Assembly (NCBI RefSeq): GCF_001269885.1
Contig: NZ_LHVH01000030.1
Coordinates: 62,001-126,000 of the forward strand
DNA length: 64,000 nucleotides
From: Pseudomonas kilonensis
Lineage (GTDB): Bacteria > Pseudomonadota > Gammaproteobacteria > Pseudomonadales > Pseudomonadaceae
Direction of reading: 5' to 3'
This document shows, one piece after another, positions 45,091-53,848 of the stretch (position 1 is the stretch's first letter; every line of letters starts with the position of its first letter). A model generated the notes under the pieces. The model was not told where the DNA came from, ran no database searches, and was given only the letters and a program-made list of their open reading frames with translations. A program made the translations under genes and the position numbers.

Positions 45091-45179
45091 TGTGGGAGCG
45101 GGCTTGCTCGCGAAGAGGTCGTCACATTCGACATCGATGTCGACTGATGCACTGCATTCGCGAGCAAGCCCGCTCCCAC
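45091..45179. repeat. Paired palindromic repeat, TGTGGGAGC family (89 bp)
   Basis: Full consensus arms TGTGGGAGCGGGCTTGC and inverse with a diverged spacer (ACATTCGACATCGATGTCG). It separates the YebC-family gene from ruvC. Confidence 0.92.
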
Positions 45180-45210
45180 CCTGATAATCATGCGCCTCAA
45201 TAGAAGATCA

Positions 45211-45957
45211 TTAACCCAGCTGTTCAGCCACCGACTCCGGAATGTCGGCGTTGGAGTAGACGTTCTGCACATCGTCCAGGTCTTCAAGCATGTCGATCAG
45301 CTTGAGCACCTTCTCGGCACCTTCCAGGTCCAGTTCGGCACTGGTGGTCGGCTGCATGACGATCTCTGCGTCGGCGGGTTTGAAACCGGCCGCCTCCAGG
45401 GCGTTACGCACGGCATAGAAGCTGGCGAACGAAGTGAACACGTCGAACGAGCCGTCTTCGTGGCTGACCACGTCATCGGCGTCGGCCTCCAGGGCGGCTT
45501 CCGTCAGGGCATCTTCATCGAGACCCGGCGCGAAGCTGATCTGCCCCTTGCGCTCGAACAGATAGGCCACGGAGCCGTCGGTGCCCAGGTTGCCACCGCA
45601 TTTGCTGAACGCGTGACGCACGGCTGCCGCAGTGCGGTTGCGGTTGTCGGTCATGCATTCGACCATCACCGCCACACCGCCCGGGCCGTAACCTTCGTAG
45701 GTCAGCTCTTCAACGTTGTCAGCCTCGGTCGCACCGGCGCCACGGGCGATGGCCCGGTCGATGATGTCGCGGCTCATGTTGGCACCCAGCGCCTTGTCCA
45801 GGGCCAGGCGCAAGCGCGGGTTGGAACCCGGATCGCCGCCGCCCTGGCGGGCCGCGACCGTCAGCTCACGGATCCACTTGGTGAAGATCTTGCCTCTCTT
45901 GGCATCCTGACGTTCTTTGCGGTGCTTGATGTTCGCCCACTTGGAATGACCTGCCAT
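45211..45957 (-). CDS. YebC/PmpR family transcriptional regulatory protein
   Basis: The 248-residue protein opens MAGHSKWANIKHRKERQDAKRGKIFTKWIREL, the universal YebC/TACO1 N-terminus, and ends with the ELDLEGAEKVLKLIDMLEDLDDVQNVYSNADI segment. Members include PmpR, a repressor of quorum-sensing genes in P. aeruginosa, and translation factors that relieve ribosome stalling. I start at MAGHSK; the frame extends upstream without family similarity. It follows aspS and precedes ruvC, a common order. Confidence 0.94.
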   Translation of the reverse strand: MAGHSKWANIKHRKERQDAKRGKIFTKWIRELTVAARQGGGDPGSNPRLRLALDKALGANMSRDIIDRAIARGAGATEADNVEELTYEGYGPGGVAVMVECMTDNRNRTAAAVRHAFSKCGGNLGTDGSVAYLFERKGQISFAPGLDEDALTEAALEADADDVVSHEDGSFDVFTSFASFYAVRNALEAAGFKPADAEIVMQPTTSAELDLEGAEKVLKLIDMLEDLDDVQNVYSNADIPESVAEQLG

Positions 45958-46077
45958 AACTCGCTCCGTTTCTCTTTGGAACATTGCCCGCCCTGCGCGT
46001 ACGCAGTGGCCGGCAATCAGAAATATCGACCCCAATGAAAAGGCGCATCCGAAGATGCGCCCTCTCAGGTGCCAGCC

Positions 46078-47853
46078 TTACTCAGCCTTTGGCTGTTCAC
46101 GCAGACGAATGTGCAACTCGCGCAATGCCTTGGCATCCACCACACCCGGCGCCTGGGTCATGACATCGGCCGCGCTCTGGGTTTTCGGGAACGCGATCAC
46201 TTCACGGATCGACTGGGCGCCGGTCATCAGCATCACCAGGCGGTCCAGGCCGAAGGCCAGGCCACCGTGGGGCGGCGCACCGTACTTCAGGGCGTCGAGC
46301 AGGAAGCCGAACTTCTCTTCCTGCTCGGCTTCGTTGATGCCCAGCAGGCGGAACACGGCCTGTTGCATTTCCTTGCGATGGATACGGATCGAACCGCCAC
46401 CCAATTCGGTGCCGTTCAGGACCATGTCGTAAGCGCGCGACAGAGCGGTGGCCGGGTTGGCCTCCAACTCTTGCGGCGAGCACTTCGGCGCAGTGAACGG
46501 GTGGTGCAGCGCGGAGAAGCTGCCGTCGTCGTTTTCTTCGAACATCGGGAAGTCAACGACCCACATTGGCGCCCATTCGCAAGTCAGCAGCTTCAGGTCG
46601 TGACCCAGCTTGATGCGCAGCGCGCCCAGGGCTTCGCTGACGATCTTGGCCTTGTCGGCGCCGAAGAACACGATGTCGCCGTCAACCGCGCCCACGCGAT
46701 CGAGGATCACATTGAGGTTGGCTTCAGGGATGTTTTTCACGATCGGCGATTGCAGGCCATCAACACCCGCGGCGCGCTCGTTGACCTTGATGTAGGCCAG
46801 GCCCTTGGCACCGTAGATGCCGACGAACTTGGTGTAGTCGTCGATCTGCTTGCGCGGCATGCTGGCTCCGCCAGGAACGCGCAGGGCCGCGATACGGCAT
46901 TTCGGGTCGTTGGCCGGGCCGCTGAACACCTTGAAATCCACTTCCTTGAGCTGGTCGGCCACGTCCACCAGCTCCAGCGGGTTACGCAGGTCTGGTTTGT
47001 CGGAACCGTAGCGGCGCATGGCCTCTTCGAAGGTCATGTGCGGGAACTCGCCGAATTCCAGACCCAGCACTTCCTTGAACAGGTTGCGGATCATGCCTTC
47101 GGTCAGGCCCATGATGTCTTTTTCGTCGAGGAAACTGGTCTCGATGTCGATCTGAGTGAACTCAGGCTGACGGTCGGCACGCAGGTCTTCGTCACGGAAG
47201 CACTTGGCGATCTGGTAGTAGCGATCGAACCCGGCGACCATCAGCAGTTGCTTGAACAGCTGTGGCGATTGCGGCAAGGCGAAGAAGCTGCCGGGGTGGG
47301 TACGGCTCGGCACCAGGTAGTCGCGAGCGCCTTCCGGCGTGGCGCGGGTCAGGATCGGCGTCTCGACGTCGAGGAAGCCGTTCTCGTCCAGGTAACGACG
47401 GATGCTGGTGGTCATGCGCGAACGCAGGCGCAGCTTCTCGGCCATTTCCGGGCGACGCAGGTCGATGAAGCGGTAGCGCAGGCGGGTTTCTTCGCCCACG
47501 TCGGAGTATTCGTTGAGTGGGAACGGCGGGGTTTCCGATTCGTTGAGCACTTCCAGCTCGTAACCCAGCACTTCGATCATGCCAGACGCCATGTTGGCGT
47601 TGCCGGCGCCAGCCGGGCGCAGACGCACCTTGCCGGTGACCTTGACCACATATTCGCTGCGCACGCGGTCGGCGGCGGCGAAGGTTTCAGCGCGGTCCGG
47701 ATCGAACACCACCTGGGCCAGGCCTTCACGATCACGGATATCGAGGAAAATCACCCCGCCATGGTCACGGCGACGATGGACCCATCCGCAAAGAGTAACT
47801 TCCTGACCTTCCAGGCTTTCGTTCAGTTGGCCGCAATAATGGCTGCGCATCAT
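46078..47853 (-). CDS. aspS: Aspartyl-tRNA synthetase
   Basis: The 591-residue class IIb synthetase charges tRNA-Asp, and probably also tRNA-Asn in pseudomonads (non-discriminating form). It has the anticodon-binding OB domain (VTLCGWVHRRRDHGGVIFLDIRD), class II motif 2 (FRDEDLRADRQPEFTQIDIE), the GAD insertion and motif 3 (GGLAFGLDRLVMLMTG). Length is typical. I start at MMRSHYCGQL. Confidence 0.96.
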   Translation of the reverse strand: MMRSHYCGQLNESLEGQEVTLCGWVHRRRDHGGVIFLDIRDREGLAQVVFDPDRAETFAAADRVRSEYVVKVTGKVRLRPAGAGNANMASGMIEVLGYELEVLNESETPPFPLNEYSDVGEETRLRYRFIDLRRPEMAEKLRLRSRMTTSIRRYLDENGFLDVETPILTRATPEGARDYLVPSRTHPGSFFALPQSPQLFKQLLMVAGFDRYYQIAKCFRDEDLRADRQPEFTQIDIETSFLDEKDIMGLTEGMIRNLFKEVLGLEFGEFPHMTFEEAMRRYGSDKPDLRNPLELVDVADQLKEVDFKVFSGPANDPKCRIAALRVPGGASMPRKQIDDYTKFVGIYGAKGLAYIKVNERAAGVDGLQSPIVKNIPEANLNVILDRVGAVDGDIVFFGADKAKIVSEALGALRIKLGHDLKLLTCEWAPMWVVDFPMFEENDDGSFSALHHPFTAPKCSPQELEANPATALSRAYDMVLNGTELGGGSIRIHRKEMQQAVFRLLGINEAEQEEKFGFLLDALKYGAPPHGGLAFGLDRLVMLMTGAQSIREVIAFPKTQSAADVMTQAPGVVDAKALRELHIRLREQPKAE

Positions 47854-47928
47854 GGTAGTGGTTTCACTTCTCGTAATTCGAAATTCGGTTGGAGGACCTG
47901 CCCGTGCAAGCACTCGCGCGTGTTCAAC

Positions 47929-48150
47929 TCAATCAGCTTTGTCGCCACCGGCCAGATTCTTCTTGGCGCCGGTCTTGAAGTCGGTTTCATACCAGCCTGT
48001 GCCGCCGAGGCGGAAACCAGGCATGGACAGCATCTTTTTCAGTTCCGGCGCCTGGCAGGCAGGGCAGTCGACCAGCGGTGCCGCGCTGATCTTTTGAATG
48101 GCTTCCATCTGATGACCACAGGAAGCACATTGATAGTCGTACATCGGCAT
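47929..48150 (-). CDS. FmdB family zinc-ribbon protein
   Basis: The 73-residue protein starts MPMYDYQCASCGHQMEAIQKIS and has two CxxC pairs (CASC near residues 8-11 and CPAC near 29-32) that form a zinc ribbon. FmdB-type proteins are small putative regulatory or chaperone-like proteins. It precedes aspS, as in many pseudomonads. Confidence 0.9.
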   Translation of the reverse strand: MPMYDYQCASCGHQMEAIQKISAAPLVDCPACQAPELKKMLSMPGFRLGGTGWYETDFKTGAKKNLAGGDKAD

Positions 48151-48251
48151 GGGGTTGTCTCGGCGATCAGGTTACTCGCGCAAAGGCTGGGCTTTGCGGC
48201 AAAGAGCGAGATTATATCCATTAAATGCGGCCTGTGCAGCCGTAAGACCGC

Positions 48252-48362
48252 GCGTAGGAGCTGACGAGTGCAACGAGGCTGCGATCTTGCCCCAGAGACT
48301 TGAGTCGCAAGCGAGAAATCAAGATCAAGATCAAAAGATCGCAGCCTTCGGCAGCTCCTACG
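48252..48362. repeat. Interspersed palindromic repeat, GTAGGAGC family
   Basis: Arms CGTAGGAGCTGACGAG...GCTGCGATC and GATCGCAGCC...GCAGCTCCTACG. The loop is AATCAAGATCAAGATCAAAA, a variant with 6-mer units. The right end holds the stop codon of the RHH gene at 48358. Confidence 0.88.
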
Positions 48363-48699
48363 CCCCACCATGATCCATCCCGGCTTCCTTCAAACTGTGC
48401 ACCACGCAAACCACACGCACCAGTGCGCTGAAATTGCGCACCCCGCCATGGCGCAGGTGCACCTCCCTGTCGACATGGGACAGCAACGTACTGATGGAGC
48501 AGCTGTTGAGCTGGGCCATGTCACCGAGGATATCCCAATAGACCTGCTCCAGCCGCAGGCAGGTGGCGAACCCGTTCAGACGAATGGATCGGGCCAGGGG
48601 ACGCGCCAGCTGCATGTCGAACCCCCTGACGAACGGATCGACGCGGATGGACTGAAAGCGCCCACGCACACCCTCCCCCGGTTCTTTTCCTTGAATCAT
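48358..48699 (-). CDS. Small ribbon-helix-helix domain protein
   Basis: The 113-residue product contains RSIRLNGFATCLRLEQVYWDILGDMA, followed by SISTLLSHVDREVHLRHGGVRNFSALVRVVCV, which matches the RHH_4-type ribbon-helix-helix domain. It is probably a small DNA-binding regulator. The stop codon TAG lies within the arm of the neighbouring repeat. The length to the first Met is uncertain (start at 48699 is a plain ATG). Read leftward, no operon partner. Confidence 0.7.
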   Translation of the reverse strand: MIQGKEPGEGVRGRFQSIRVDPFVRGFDMQLARPLARSIRLNGFATCLRLEQVYWDILGDMAQLNSCSISTLLSHVDREVHLRHGGVRNFSALVRVVCVVHSLKEAGMDHGGA

Positions 48700-49197
48700 A
48701 CCGTTGACACTCCTTTGCCATACGAACCTCTCAGTTGGAACACTCCATCTGTGGCTCTATGGAAGCTCAACGGCATCGCCAGTTCCAGACGACTTTATGA
48801 CCGTGGACGTAGGACAAGCCAACAGTAGGCAGGCGACGAATTACGCCGTCCTACACGCCGCACGCTGGGAATGTGGCCCACGCCACGTCATCACTTGCCG
48901 GATCATGTCTTCGGCACCCGGCACACCTTCCTCTTATTTAATAGAAGACAGGCGCGCATACACCGAGTAAGCACCGGCGGGGCTTTTCTGGCCGACGAAC
49001 AGCGCGGTACGCGCCCGTAACGCGTTTGAGAAGGCCGGGGCTTTGCTGTTAAATAGGCAGTGTGTCGCTACGCCTATTTTTCCGGGCGTAACGCATAGGC
49101 TGATTCGGGTACGTGTCCAACGCCTCTCATTGTTTCGAAGCGAACCGTCCCCGACCCGCTCTTCCTTGTGATCTGTCTTAACCGTGAGCCAATCAAA
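48700..49197. other. RHH-csd divergent intergenic region
   Basis: This 498-base region holds no supported gene. A hairpin AAATAGGC (49051-49058) with GCCTATTT (49072-49079) followed by two more Ts lies about 120 bases before the cold-shock-domain gene and might be a leader structure. Small frames (for example 48934-49215 leftward) have no family similarity. Confidence 0.5.
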
Positions 49198-49803
49198 ATG
49201 TTGAAAATCGTCCACTTGCTAATGGGCGCAGCTGCCCTGCTGCTGTCCTTCATCCCTAGCCTGGGTTCCGAAGCCACACCTTACCTGCAACACCCCGATG
49301 CACTGTACCTGGCCTTTTTCGGCCTGCTCAACCTGACCCTTGCACCCGTCATCCCTTACTGGAACAAAGGTCCACGTCACCAACTGCAAAACCTGGTCAG
49401 CGCCCTGCTGGTGCTGGCCGTTGCCCTGCAAACCCTGGCCCTGCTGGCGCCTATGCCGGAAATCGGCGGTCAACCTGCCATTCTGTTCAGCCTGGGCGCA
49501 GCACTGCTCGCCGTGGCACTGCACCTGGCCGTCAGCTTCTACAAGAAGTCGTCGCCGGCCGCCGCTGCGCAGAACTACGACATGTCCAACCGCGATACCG
49601 GCACGGTGAAGTGGTTCAACACGTCCAAAGGGTTCGGCTTCATCTCCCGCGACTCCGGCGATGATATTTTCGTGCATTTCCGGGCCATTCGTGGCGAAGG
49701 CCATCGCGTCCTGGTGGAAGGCCAGCGCGTGGAGTTCTCCGTAATGAACCGCGACAAGGGCCTGCAGGCCGAAGATGTGATCGCCGCGCTGCCGCGCCGC
49801 TGA
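49198..49803 (+). CDS. Membrane-anchored cold-shock domain protein
   Basis: The 201-residue protein has four hydrophobic segments (residues about 3-23, 33-55, 62-84, 91-115) joined to a C-terminal cold-shock domain (about 132-198). RNP1 KGFGFI (144-149) and RNP2 DIFVHF (156-161) are intact, so RNA binding is plausible. The design suggests an RNA- or ssDNA-binding domain tethered to the inner membrane. I start at MLKIVHLL; the frame is open ten codons upstream. A strong terminator follows. Confidence 0.85.
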   Translation: MLKIVHLLMGAAALLLSFIPSLGSEATPYLQHPDALYLAFFGLLNLTLAPVIPYWNKGPRHQLQNLVSALLVLAVALQTLALLAPMPEIGGQPAILFSLGAALLAVALHLAVSFYKKSSPAAAAQNYDMSNRDTGTVKWFNTSKGFGFISRDSGDDIFVHFRAIRGEGHRVLVEGQRVEFSVMNRDKGLQAEDVIAALPRR

Positions 49804-49812
49804 TCCAAGCGT

Positions 49813-49851
49813 AAAAAAACCGCGATGCAGCCTGGCTGCTCGCGGTTTTTT
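49813..49851. terminator. Bidirectional terminator between csd gene and slyX
   Basis: AAAAAAACCGCGA pairs with TCGCGGTTTTTT; the interior TGCAGCC-TGGCTGC adds a second stem. The A-run on the left and T-run on the right make it work for both converging genes. Confidence 0.9.
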
Positions 49852-49879
49852 ATTGCCCGTCAATCGGGAATCGGGCAAG

Positions 49880-50086
49880 TCAGTAGTGAGGCGGCGGCGC
49901 CTCTTCTTCGAACGACTCGAACTGCCCGACCATCTCTTCCTGGCGCTTGAGCAACGCCGCCATCTGCAGCTGCAGACGCTCGACGACCCGCTGCTGCTCG
50001 ACCAGCACATCGTTCAACGCCTGGATGGTGTCATCCTGAAACGCCAAGCGGCTTTCCAGATCGGTTACACGGTCTTCAAGGTTCAT
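49880..50086 (-). CDS. slyX: SlyX family protein
   Basis: The 68-residue coiled-coil protein reads LEDRVTDLESRLAFQDDTIQALNDVLVEQQRVVERLQ, the SlyX signature, with a C-terminal PPPHY. The function is unknown. It follows the HIT gene by three bases, so the two are co-transcribed. Confidence 0.92.
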   Translation of the reverse strand: MNLEDRVTDLESRLAFQDDTIQALNDVLVEQQRVVERLQLQMAALLKRQEEMVGQFESFEEEAPPPHY

Positions 50087-50089
50087 GGT

Positions 50090-50515
50090 TCAGCCCTCCA
50101 GAAACTTGAAATCATCGGTCAAGGCCACTCGCAACCGTTCACGAATAGCCGTGACCTGCCCTGCATTATAAGGCTGGGCCGGGTGCTTGCCCCAGACAGG
50201 CGCAGGCCAGGCGGCGTCATCCCGTTTGCGCACGATGACGTGCATGTGCAGTTGACTGACAACGTTACCTAAGGTTGCAACGTTCATCTTGTCGGCATCG
50301 AACGAATCCTTGAGGGTTTCGGCCAGCGCCGTGGTTTCTTTCCACAGTTGCTGTTGATCAGCGTCATCCAATTGAAATAATTCGCTGATATCTTCCCGCC
50401 GCGGCACGAGGATGAACCACGGATAATTCGAATCGTTGGACAAGAGCAACCGGCACAGCGGGAAATCGCCGATGGGCAATGTGTCTTGTTGCAGTCGTGG
50501 ATCTAAAGCAAACAC
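50090..50515 (-). CDS. HIT domain protein
   Basis: The 141-residue protein of the HIT superfamily has the conserved core LVPRREDISELFQLDDADQQQL and NVVSQLHMHVIVRKRDDAAWPAPVWG. The usual HxHxH motif reads HMHVI: the middle His is kept, the third is not. HIT proteins hydrolyse nucleotide conjugates; the substrate here is unknown. It leads a pair with slyX. Confidence 0.88.
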   Translation of the reverse strand: MFALDPRLQQDTLPIGDFPLCRLLLSNDSNYPWFILVPRREDISELFQLDDADQQQLWKETTALAETLKDSFDADKMNVATLGNVVSQLHMHVIVRKRDDAAWPAPVWGKHPAQPYNAGQVTAIRERLRVALTDDFKFLEG

Positions 50516-51403
50516 CGCGCGTACTCCTCGCTCGTTATCGGTTCTGCCCGGTTTGGCGGCCCGCAGGCCTGCATCGGACTCAGGTGCGCAGCATACCCGC
50601 GAACGCCGAATCGATCACGGCGTACCGTCCTGATGCTCGGTCTTCGAATGTTTTTCAACACACCGCATCAACCTGTGCAAGCTGACGCACCAACACAGCG
50701 CAGGCGGCACCACACCGTCCTGACAGGACCGTGCCAGGGGCCCAGGCAAGGCTTCGACGTTGTAAGATTTTCGTACAACCGGAAAATTTTCTGCACCAAA
50801 ACAGCACAGTGCGTCTACGCTCAGTGCACAGAGCATCCGTGATTTACTCACTGGGTAGGGTGAACCGGTAACGTTTTTGGTGGTCTCGCCACGTTTACGG
50901 GCGTTAATCACGAGAGCGGTACACGAGTCAACCCTATTTAAAACAAGGCCTTTGGAGCCCGGTTTCATGAGGTTTCACGGCGTCAACCGGTCAAATGTGA
51001 AAAAAATGTAAACAAAATTCGGGTTTGAGCATGCTTGTTGCAAGCATACTCGCACTGTCCAAAGGTCTCGCCGGAAGCGAGAACCTGCCGACATACAAAT
51101 TAAAGTGGCAAGGCTGCCCACAGGAGCTTCAAGCGCGGTAATGACGGACTCTTTACACCGATGCCGGAAAAGAAAAAACAACATTAAAGTTGTGAATACG
51201 GTTGCGTCGGAACAGCTGAAATGCGACATGGATCGAGCCATTGGCGACACGGTCGTAAAGAAGCTGAAAGGTTGAATGGGCAAGTATCGCCAAAGAATGT
51301 CGACGTGATATAAGTTTGCGCCGACACAAAAAGAAAGAGCCGCCCAGATAAAAAAACAGGTGGGACGGCAGTACTCTTCTAAAAACCAAAGGAGCAAATC
51401 ACG
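50516..51403. other. Long non-coding leader/intergenic region before OprD-family porin
   Basis: These 888 bases hold no supported gene. Visible signals are an inverted repeat GTTGTA-N9-TACAAC (50759-50779), a 17-bp palindrome ATGCTTG-TTG-CAAGCAT (51031-51047), and AAAAAACAACA near 51171-51182, which resembles a Crc/Hfq target. A long AT-rich stretch nearer the porin suggests that its promoter and leader are there. Confidence 0.6.
51031..51047. promoter_or_regulatory. 17-bp palindrome, candidate operator
   Basis: ATGCTTGTTGCAAGCAT is a perfect dyad with a three-base centre, about 357 bases before the porin start and 516 before the HIT start. No known regulator is assigned. Confidence 0.4.
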
Positions 51404-52660
51404 ATGCGCGTGATGAAGTGGAGCATGATCGCACTGGCTGTATCGGCCAGTACCTCGCAGTTCGCAATGGCCTCTTCCCAGGAAGAATCCAAGGGCTTTT
51501 TTGAAGATCAGAGCTTGAATGTTCTGAGCCGCATGCTGTACATGAACCGCGACTTCAAGAACGAAATAAGCACTCGTCAAAGTTATCGTGAAGAAGCCGG
51601 CCTTGGCGTACGTGCCACGTACGAATCGGGCTTCACCCAAGGTACCGTTGGTGTAGGCGCCGATGCCTTCGCATTCGGCTCCGCCCGTTTCGACGGCAGT
51701 GCTGGTCGTGCCGGTAACGGTCTGTTCGCCCAGCAAGACGATGGCGACCTGGAACACACCCAATCGAAGGCTGGCGGCGCGGTTAAGTTCCGTCTGTCCG
51801 ACACTGTCTTGAAATACGGTAATCAAGTGGTTGCCAGCCCGGTTTTCTCTACTGACGACAGCCGTCTGCTGCCAGAAGTTGCTACCGGTACGCTGATCAC
51901 CAGTAAAGAAATCAAAGGCTTGGAGCTGAGCGCAGGTCATTTCAACGCCATCAGTTCGCAAACTGGCATGGGTGATGACGGCCTTGGCCTGACATCCGCT
52001 GATATCGTCGGCGCAACCTACCAGTTCACCGACAATTTCGTAGCCGGTGTAGCGGCTTCCGATGTTGAAGATCACTACAAAAAGAAATACATCAACCTGA
52101 ACTACACCCTGCCGATCAACGAAGATCAGTCCCTGAACTTCGACTTCAACGGCTATGACAGCCAGGACCAAGGCCAGAAGCTCAGCGGCGACGTTGACAA
52201 CCGCATCTGGTCCCTCGCAGCAGCCTATGCCATCGGCGCCCACAAATTCACCCTGGCTCACCAGCGCTCCACCGGTGACACCGGCTATGTGTATGGCGTT
52301 GACGGCGGCGGTACCATTTTCCTCGCCAACTCCATCCAATACTCCGACTTCAACGGTCAGGACGAGCGTTCCTGGCAGGCGCGCTACGACCTGAACATGA
52401 AAACTTACGGCGTTCCTGGCCTGAGCTTCATGACCCGTTATGTCACCGGTGACAACATCTCCACCGCTGACGGCGAAGCAAAAGAGCACGAGTGGGACTT
52501 CGAAACCAAGTACGTTATGCAAAGCGGTCCAGCCAAAGACCTGTCGTTCCGTGTTCGTAGCGCGTTCTACCGCGCTAACAGCTCTTATTCCGACAGTACC
52601 GGTAACCGCGACAACAACGACTTCCGCTTCATCGTCGAATACCCACTGAGCATCTTGTAA
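51404..52660 (+). CDS. OprD-family outer membrane porin
   Basis: The 418-residue porin has a signal peptide (IALAVSASTSQFAMA), the OprD-family N-terminus SKGFFEDQSLNVLSRMLYMNRDF and repeated beta-strand patterns ending in FIVEYPLSIL with a terminal hydrophobic residue. OprD porins take up basic amino acids, small peptides or aromatic acids; the closest named groups are OprQ/OprE types, but I cannot pick one. Codon use favours strongly expressed genes. An AAGGAG ribosome site precedes the ATG, and a strong terminator follows. Confidence 0.93.
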   Translation: MRVMKWSMIALAVSASTSQFAMASSQEESKGFFEDQSLNVLSRMLYMNRDFKNEISTRQSYREEAGLGVRATYESGFTQGTVGVGADAFAFGSARFDGSAGRAGNGLFAQQDDGDLEHTQSKAGGAVKFRLSDTVLKYGNQVVASPVFSTDDSRLLPEVATGTLITSKEIKGLELSAGHFNAISSQTGMGDDGLGLTSADIVGATYQFTDNFVAGVAASDVEDHYKKKYINLNYTLPINEDQSLNFDFNGYDSQDQGQKLSGDVDNRIWSLAAAYAIGAHKFTLAHQRSTGDTGYVYGVDGGGTIFLANSIQYSDFNGQDERSWQARYDLNMKTYGVPGLSFMTRYVTGDNISTADGEAKEHEWDFETKYVMQSGPAKDLSFRVRSAFYRANSSYSDSTGNRDNNDFRFIVEYPLSIL

Positions 52661-52700
52661 TTCAGTGCTAGTTCGATAGCTGCACCCGCAACAAACAAAA

Positions 52701-52733
52701 ACCGCTCACCTGATCCAGGTGAGCGGTTTTTTT
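52701..52733 (+). terminator. Rho-independent terminator of the porin gene
   Basis: ACCGCTCACCTG pairs perfectly with CAGGTGAGCGGT around a three-base loop, followed by seven Ts. Confidence 0.93.
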
Positions 52734-52824
52734 ATGTCCATCGCATGTCAGCTTTAACACAACTCGTTAAATAGCAAGCTAACTAAATATAACCTGACCC
52801 CAGCGCCAAGTTATAGTCGAATCA

Positions 52825-53667
52825 TTACTGCGCTGGCCCTTCCTGAACAACCCGAATCACACGTTGCGGAAACGGAATATCAATGCCCGCGTCCTTCAAG
52901 CGATCCCGCGCCTGTTCATTGAGCATGAACATCACATTCCAATAATCCGCTGTCTTGACCCAAATGCGCAGCGACACCGTGATGGAACTGTCGCCCAGGG
53001 TGGAAATTACCGCCTCAGGCGCCGGGTCAGCCAGCACGCGCTCATCCTTGGCCAGTTCCAGCAACACTTCCCGGGCCTTTTGCAGGTCGGCCTGGTAATC
53101 CACGCCGACATCAAACACCACCTTGCGGGTCGGCTGGCGGTTGGTGTTGGTGATGATGCCGTTCGACAGATTGCCGTTTGGCACGATCACGGTCTTGTTG
53201 TCACCGGTGCGAATCACAGTGTGGAAAATCTGGATGCTGTCGACCGTACCGGCCACACCCTGGGCTTCGATCCAGTCACCAATGCGGAATGGGCGGAACA
53301 GCAGGATCAGTACGCCACCGGCGAAATTCGCCAGGCTGCCTTGCAAGGCAAGGCCAATGGCCAGGCCGGCGGCACCGATGGCGGCGACGAACGAAGTGGT
53401 TTCTACACCGATCATCGAAGCGACGCTGACGATCAGCAAAATCTTCAGGATGATGTTGGCCAGGGTACTGATAAACCCTTGCAGTGCCAGGTCGGCGTTA
53501 CGCAAGGCCAGCAACGCACCCAGTTTCTGCGTCACTTTGTTGATCAACCACCAGCCGATGGCCAGGGTGATGACCGCCAGCAGCACGCGGCTGCCGTATT
53601 CCATGATCATGGGGATCCAGGTCTGGGAAGCCTTGACCAGGTTGTCCACTTCAGCATTCAAATCCAT
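52825..53667 (-). CDS. Small-conductance mechanosensitive channel (MscS family)
   Basis: The 280-residue inner-membrane channel has three hydrophobic segments; the pore helix shows FVAAIGAAGLAIGLALQGSLANFAGGVLIL with the Ala/Gly packing typical of MscS. After it comes the beta domain FRIGDWIEAQGVAGTVDSIQIFHTVIRTGDNKTVIVPNG. Length is close to MscS of E. coli (286). It opens under membrane tension to release solutes. Confidence 0.95.
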   Translation of the reverse strand: MDLNAEVDNLVKASQTWIPMIMEYGSRVLLAVITLAIGWWLINKVTQKLGALLALRNADLALQGFISTLANIILKILLIVSVASMIGVETTSFVAAIGAAGLAIGLALQGSLANFAGGVLILLFRPFRIGDWIEAQGVAGTVDSIQIFHTVIRTGDNKTVIVPNGNLSNGIITNTNRQPTRKVVFDVGVDYQADLQKAREVLLELAKDERVLADPAPEAVISTLGDSSITVSLRIWVKTADYWNVMFMLNEQARDRLKDAGIDIPFPQRVIRVVQEGPAQ

Positions 53668-53700
53668 CTTTCTCTCCTATTCCTGTTGCACGCGGCATTT

Positions 53701-53828
53701 TGTGGCGAGGGGATTTATCCCCGCTGGGCTGCGCAGCAGCCCTAAATCAACTCAATCTTCCTGGCACACCGAGTTGTCTGGTTTGGGGGCCGCTGCGCAG
53801 CCCAGCGGGGATAAATCCCCTCGCCACA
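53701..53828. repeat. Paired palindromic repeat, GTGGCGAGGGG family
   Basis: Near-perfect arms TGTGGCGAGGGGATTTATCC and CGCTGGGCTGCGCAGCAGCC with their inverses, nearly identical to the copy at 28076 but with a different spacer. It lies between mscS and yajQ. Confidence 0.92.
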
Positions 53829-53848
53829 GTATTTAATGCAACCCAGTA

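Noticed and set aside
46069..48264. 731-residue rightward frame across aspS
   Set aside because: Shadow of aspS and the FmdB-type gene; composition is typical of antisense frames.
48934..49215. 93-residue leftward frame upstream of the cold-shock membrane protein
   Set aside because: No family similarity and it overlaps the next gene's start; likely chance.
50975..52522. 515-residue leftward frame across the porin
   Set aside because: Antisense to an OprD-family porin that has a signal peptide, a ribosome site and a terminator.
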